Positions 60,156 to 64,000 of a stretch of DNA of 64,000 nucleotides are shown in pieces. The notes below the pieces were generated by a model that saw only the letters and a list, made by a program, of their open reading frames with translations, had not been told where the DNA came from and made no database searches. This DNA is from Prorocentrum cordatum (Eukaryota; Sar; Dinophyceae; Prorocentrales; Prorocentraceae): NCBI GenBank assembly GCA_963575745.1, contig CAUYUJ010022059.1, positions 1,345,331 through 1,409,330 of the forward strand. The letters are read 5' to 3'. The position numbers and the translations under genes are program-made. How positions within the stretch are numbered: the stretch's first letter is position 1; each line of letters begins with the position of its first letter.

Positions 60156-61547
60156 GCCGCCTTCTCAACCTCCTGCAACCTGTCAGTGAGGCGGGCGAAA
60201 TCGTAAACCGTGGGAGGAGAATCCAGCTGGCCAGTCTGGGCTCGTCCGACACGCAACTCTGCCAGGGCGTCCTGTACGCCAGGAAAACGCTGCTCGATGT
60301 CAGAGATCCGGTTAGCGAGTGGCTGCACGACAGCGTTGGTCGCATCAAGCCTTTGAGTGATGACTCTCTCAATACGTTGCAACATGTCGATCAGGTTCGA
60401 CGAGTTGGTGTGTGCTTCGGTGCGAAGCGTCGCCGTAGTGTGGTCCATGTGGGATCGAAGATCGTTGATCTGAGATTGAACATCGCCAAGGTCGGTGGTC
60501 TCGGCTGGTGGTGGTCGTCTGCGGAGCTGGTCATGGATCTCGTCGTGGAGGATCCTGACTGCTGAAACGCCTGTGTCGCGTACGAGCACCAGCTGTTGCT
60601 CCATCTGCGCGAGGTAGTTGCGCAGGTTCTCGACCATCGCCGATCGTTCACCTGAGTGCGACATCTCACGGTCAACCTGGTACTGCAGTTCACCTAAGAT
60701 GCGTCGATCTTCGGCGATCCTGGAATCAATGATCCCCAAGGCGCCGTCAAGATCTTGGCGTAGAGCAGCAGTGTGGGCAGCGTTCGTCTGCGCGCTCTGC
60801 AGTAGTCCAGAGCATTGCCTGGGCGCGAAGGTTTCAACCTGGTCTCTGAGCTCAGCTAGTTCGCCTGCAGCGGACGTCGCCGCCGGCAGGTCGTCTGAGA
60901 TGGAGAGGTGGGGAGCGTCAGCTTCCCTCTGCACCCTCTCGCGAGGAGTGCATGGCCTCTGCGAGGCAGCGCGCGGGCTCGACCTACTTTCGCCGCATGG
61001 GCCTGTGGCCCCGCGACGGTTGCGCAAGGACGAGCTGCGGCTAGGACCGCGTGTGTGTGTGGTGTTGCATGAGATGATACCTCGGGGTACTGCGTCTGCG
61101 GCTGTGCCGCCACTGGTCTACTGAGTTCCTCGAAGGTGGCTACGTGCTCCGCTACAGGGACGGTCGCAGGGCTGGGGGTGCCAGCACCTGAAGTCCATCG
61201 GCGGTTAGCGCGAAAGCGCCCTGGAGTATCAGGACCAGCGAGGCTCTCGCCCGACGCAGTTGGGATTGCCCCCGACGGAGGAGGGGATGGAGGATCGAAG
61301 GTAGGCGTATGAAACTTCTCACTACCTGCTCCTACTCCTTCTCCTGCCCCCCCGCGGGCGGCGTGGCGGCGAAGTTCAGCAGCTAGCCGCGCCTCGGGCC
61401 CGTCGGAGCTGGGGGGGGGGGGCCTGGGGCACCTGCACAGTCCACACTAAGGCTCTCCAACTCGTCACCGAGCCGTCGCGCCGTCGGAGAGCTCGGACGC
61501 GAGGCCCCGATGGACCCCTTACGGTGCATGCGCCGCTTGGGTTCCAT
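60140..61547 (-). pseudogene. N-terminal coiled-coil gag of the 20.5-kb element, frame-shifted
   Basis: The first ATG after the 5' LTR is at 61547 (MEPKRRMHRKGSIGASRPS). A run of 12 C/G (61411-61422) and a (GT)n run near 61060 each change the frame. The frames fit together as SSDGPEARLAAELRRHAAR, AGPDTPGRFRANRRWTSG, then RNRRGATGPCGESRSSPRA. Residues after 61027 form a long coiled coil (LAELRDQVETFAPRQC, ENLRNYLAQMEQQLVLV, MLQRIERVITQRLDATNAV) ending near 60150, where the frame shifts again into the CCCH-gag. Both homopolymer sites could be assembly errors. Confidence 0.6.
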
Positions 61548-61600
61548 CGAGGCCGCGTGCGAGATCGCGACGCGAGGTTCGATGAACTGTGAGCTTTAAA
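61548..61600 (-). promoter_or_regulatory. 5' untranslated leader of the 20.5-kb element
   Basis: Between primer-binding site and first ATG; no structure of note. Confidence 0.4.
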
Positions 61601-61612
61601 GGGCTGATAACC
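61601..61612 (-). promoter_or_regulatory. Primer-binding site GGTTATCAGCCC
   Basis: It starts right at the inner end of the 5' LTR on the minus strand and resembles the initiator-tRNA(Met) sites of copia elements (TGGTATCAGA). Confidence 0.7.
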
Positions 61613-61809
61613 TGTGCATGGGGTTGAAGTACAAGGGCACAGAACCCCTGATCCGTTGGTAGAGGGAAGGAGGGAAAGATGGATATCTTTTCCTCCTGCA
61701 CGATCAAAGGTCTGATCGATCTATCCCAATACCTGAGCCCAAACGGCCAGGCGCAGGAGAGGCGAGGACAAAGAGTATATATGAGGGTATTACACGGGTT
61801 CTATTCACA
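61613..61809 (-). repeat. 5' LTR, 197 bp
   Basis: Direct repeat of 41309-41505. On the minus strand it starts TGTGAATAGAACCC and ends CCCATGCACA. A TATATA word is present at 61775-61782. Confidence 0.92.
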
Positions 61810-61814
61810 GAGAA
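61810..61814. repeat. 5-bp target-site duplication (GAGAA), right
   Basis: Identical to 41304-41308. Confidence 0.88.
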
Positions 61815-62299
61815 AGACTCAGAGAAAATTCGACACGATGCCCACCAACCGCAAAATACAGGACACGCCAGGCCGAAGCAAGGCGCGATCAAATGCGCGA
61901 CGTCGCTTCTGCATCCAGGGTCGTCTTCTCGACCCGCGTCCTGTCTGACTGATCCGAACCTGTCGAGGTCGGGGATGCTGCTGGCTGGCTGCGACAACTC
62001 TGTGAGGCTGGTGGGCGCTCCTCCTCGTTTGTTCGGTCCTTGCGGACACAGCATCAATGCTCACATCATGATGGCCCCGAGAGGGTTCGCTTCCGCAAAC
62101 GCATAGCCATTTTTTTGAAAGCCTAATGTACGCCCATGTTGTTGATGCAACGGGTTGGCGCTATGGCGCGCACGCAAGCATGACCATTGGTCTTTGGGCG
62201 CGTCCCCATGGGAGCTTGATAGAGGCGCGGCAGCAGCAAAGCTTGGGAAGCTGTTGATGGCACGCGGTGTCGCGACGCGCAACTGAAACCATTTTGGCG
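61815..62299. other. No gene recognised
   Basis: Short frames only; unique-looking sequence between the copia element and the following array. Confidence 0.35.
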
Positions 62300-62765
62300 G
62301 CAGGGCACCAACGCGTGACGCTCTCATTACCCAGAGAAGCACGACGGTGTGACCCAGAAGTAACGACGGGCCGCTGCTGCTGAAAATCGCCTCCTGAGGC
62401 ATTGATCGGGGCATGTACGGGAGATGCACGACGGCCGCCAAACAGGAATCACAACGGGTCATGTTTGCAACAACCCCCTCCTGAAGCAATGACTGGGTTA
62501 CGTATGCACGTGAGGTACACGGCGGCACCCACCCAGTAAAGACGACAAGTCTTTTTTGCTACAATACCCCCTGAGGCACTGATTGGGGCATGTAAGTAAG
62601 GCGCACGACGACCGCAATCCAGGAAAGACGACGAGCCGATTTTGCTACAATCTCCAACTGCGGCACTGAAGGCGGTGTAAACCAGATACATGACGGGCGC
62701 GACCCAAGAATCGCGACGGACCGTTTTGCTACAACCCCCTTCTGAAGCGCTGATTGGGGCTCTCC
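62300..62765. repeat. 84-91 bp tandem repeat, 5 copies
   Basis: TTTGCTACAA and CTGARGCAYTGATTGGGGC recur with CTGARGC at 62394, 62481, 62571, 62658 and 62742. Each unit also has a GACCCAAGAAYSRCGACGG-type block. Minus-strand frames repeat the unit as Ser/Gly/Cys-rich text, not a gene. Confidence 0.8.
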
Positions 62766-63390
62766 CAGACGGCACTGGAGGGCCACCGCAATGCCCGAGG
62801 GCTCAGGAAGCTCTGGGAGGGGTCGACGAAGGCGCCAGAAGGGCCTCCAACAACACGTCGTCGCAACAGCACGGCCTCGCGGCGCCGCCACGGCACGGCG
62901 TCGTAACGGGGCGGCTCCTCTAGGCCCCCTCCTCTTTCTCCTCGCCATCCTCCCTCTTATCTCCCCTCTTGATGCTATGTCCCCCCTCTCTGTACCTGTC
63001 GCAACGCTGCACGCGTCGCTGCCCAACGGGATTGCCCGGGGGGGGGGGGGCGGGAAGTGGATCCACAAACGCGCAACAGGTGATCCACAAACCGCGCCAG
63101 GCAATTTTCATACCCCCGGAGGACCCCCCGCTCGCGCGATCCACAAACTGCGCTTGCACGTGCACGCGCGTCGCCTCCAAAACTTGATCCTTAAACTTGA
63201 TCCTTAAAATTATATATTGATTTTAAACAGAAAATCTGTGGATCAGTTTTCGGGGGGAGATTTTGGCGATTACGTAGCACCCCAAAATTGCGGATAGGAG
63301 TGAGGGCGCGGGCGGGCGGGCGCAGCGCCTGCGACCGCCCCGCAACCAACCCGCCTCGCCACCCGCCCGCGACCCATCGGCCAATGTGAC
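62766..63390. other. No gene recognised
   Basis: Contains a 12-G run at 63038-63049 and a short AT-rich patch (63195-63235) with CTTGATCCTTAAA duplicated. Frames are compositional. Confidence 0.35.
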
Positions 63391-63399
63391 ATGAGAGAA

Positions 63400-64000
63400 A
63401 ATGCCCTTCCCAGGCCGTATCGACCCTCTTGGACCCTTCCCAGGGCCCTCGGAAGTGCCCAAGAGAGCCCGTGACGGCTCCAAAAAACTGCCGAGAGCGG
63501 TATCGCGAAGCCTCTCTCGCGTGACCGATCTCGGAGCCCTCTTGGGAGCCTGTCGGGGCCCTCTTGGAACCTCTTTGAGCCCTCTCGGCACCCTCTTGGA
63601 CCTTTCCCAGGGCCCTCGGAAGGGCCCAACAAAGCCCCAAGACAGCTCCAGGAGGCTCCCAAAAGCGGTCACGCGAAGCCTCTCTCACGTGACCGATCTT
63701 TGGGCCCTCTTGAGGCCCGCTTGGGGCCCTCATTGGAGCCCTCTTGGAGCCTCTTGGAACCCTCTCGGGGCCCTCTGGACCCTTCCTGGGGCCCTCGGGA
63801 GGGTCCAAGAGGGCCCCAAGACAGCCCCGGGAGGCACCCCAAGAGCGGTTACGCGAAACCTCTCTCGCGTGACCGATCTCGGGGCCCTCTTAGGAGCCTC
63901 TTAAATCATCTTCGACTTTCTGGGAGCTCGCTTTGGGCCTTTTTGGACTCTTCCCAAGGCACTCGGAGGGGCCCAGCAGGGCCCCAAGACGGCTCCAGGA
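63400..64000. repeat. 170-180 bp satellite, over 3 copies, running off the window
   Basis: GCGAARCCTCTCTCRCGTGACCGATCT recurs at 63505, 63673 and 63853 (spacing 168 and 180), each followed by GGGCCCTCTTG-type text and CCTTCCCAGGGCCCTCGG. The end GGGCCCCAAGACGGCTCCAGGA starts another unit at the window edge. Confidence 0.8.

Larger units (their letters stand above)
41309..61809 (-). mobile_element. 20.5-kb copia-type LTR retrotransposon with a long accessory coding region
   Basis: Two 197-bp LTRs in direct orientation, TG...CA ends, a perfect GAGAA duplication, a primer-binding site inside the 5' LTR (61601-61612) and a G-rich polypurine tract before the 3' LTR. The copia order is kept: gag, protease, integrase, RT, RNase H (61.5 to 50.4 kb). 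About 8 kb of extra ORFs follows on the same strand before the 3' LTR (50.4 to 42.2 kb). Two satellite expansions are inside (55.06-56.15 and about 51.7-53.0 kb). Typical copia elements are 5-6 kb. Confidence 0.9.

Noticed and set aside
1-64000. tRNA or rRNA genes
   Set aside because: No T-arm GGTTCGAATCC-type box with a matching A-box and no rRNA core motif was found on inspection.

Overview
The window looks like nuclear DNA of a dinoflagellate alga (Prorocentrum- or Symbiodiniaceae-like). It is GC-rich, has no recognisable host gene, tRNA or rRNA, and is packed with retroelement families that I associate with dinoflagellates (copia-type polyproteins carrying CCCH, CCHC or RING fingers, LINEs with an AP-endonuclease, DIRS-like RT/RNase H/tyrosine recombinase) plus many satellites. 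The organism assignment is inference from protein style and composition; no 22-nt dinoflagellate spliced leader was found.

Layout. 1-1.15 kb: + strand tail of a LINE-like polyprotein (RNase H end, Cys-rich ribbons). 1.25-3.2 kb: a 253-bp inverted-repeat element and several tandem repeats. 3.3-12.6 kb, minus strand: a decayed DIRS-like element (RT, RNase H, then tyrosine recombinase) whose RT gene is split by a LINE at 7564-11808. The split is proved by a perfect 12-bp target duplication, AAGCGTCTTGAA, at 7552-7563 and 11809-11820. 13-17.5 kb: minisatellites, fold-backs and a second copy of the 253-bp element family. 17.5-34.2 kb, + strand: a badly decayed copia-like element (gag, CCHC knuckle, RING finger, protease, integrase, RT, RNase H) bracketed by two copies of a structured 80-bp repeat and broken by satellite insertions. 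34.2-41.3 kb: gene-poor, microsatellite-rich DNA. 41309-61809, minus strand: a 20.5-kb copia element with two 197-bp LTRs, a perfect 5-bp target duplication (GAGAA), a primer-binding site and a polypurine tract. 61.8-64 kb: two tandem-repeat arrays.

The 20.5-kb element is the best preserved and most unusual unit. In reading order it carries coiled-coil gag, a CCCH-finger/RS-rich gag, aspartic protease, HHCC-DDE integrase, RT and RNase H. After the RNase H, where copia elements normally end, it continues with about 8 kb of further coding sequence: a 790-residue extension and six more ORFs, one with an ADP-ribosyltransferase-like (Tpt1/PARP-type) signature and one with a zinc-ribbon-like CxxC pair. 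Consecutive ORFs are joined either by small frame changes or by single in-frame TGA codons.

The most novel signal is at nucleotide level. Both copia elements are studded, always on their sense strand, with very short hairpins closed by GNRA-like tetraloops. In the + element the form is GCGGG-GNNA-CCYGC (14 nt; six identical copies and about a dozen variants); in the minus element it is GCTGGNG-GNNA-CNCCTGC (18 nt). Stem positions change in compensating pairs, although the surrounding sequences are unrelated and the sites lie in both coding and untranslated DNA. I know of no described element of this type.
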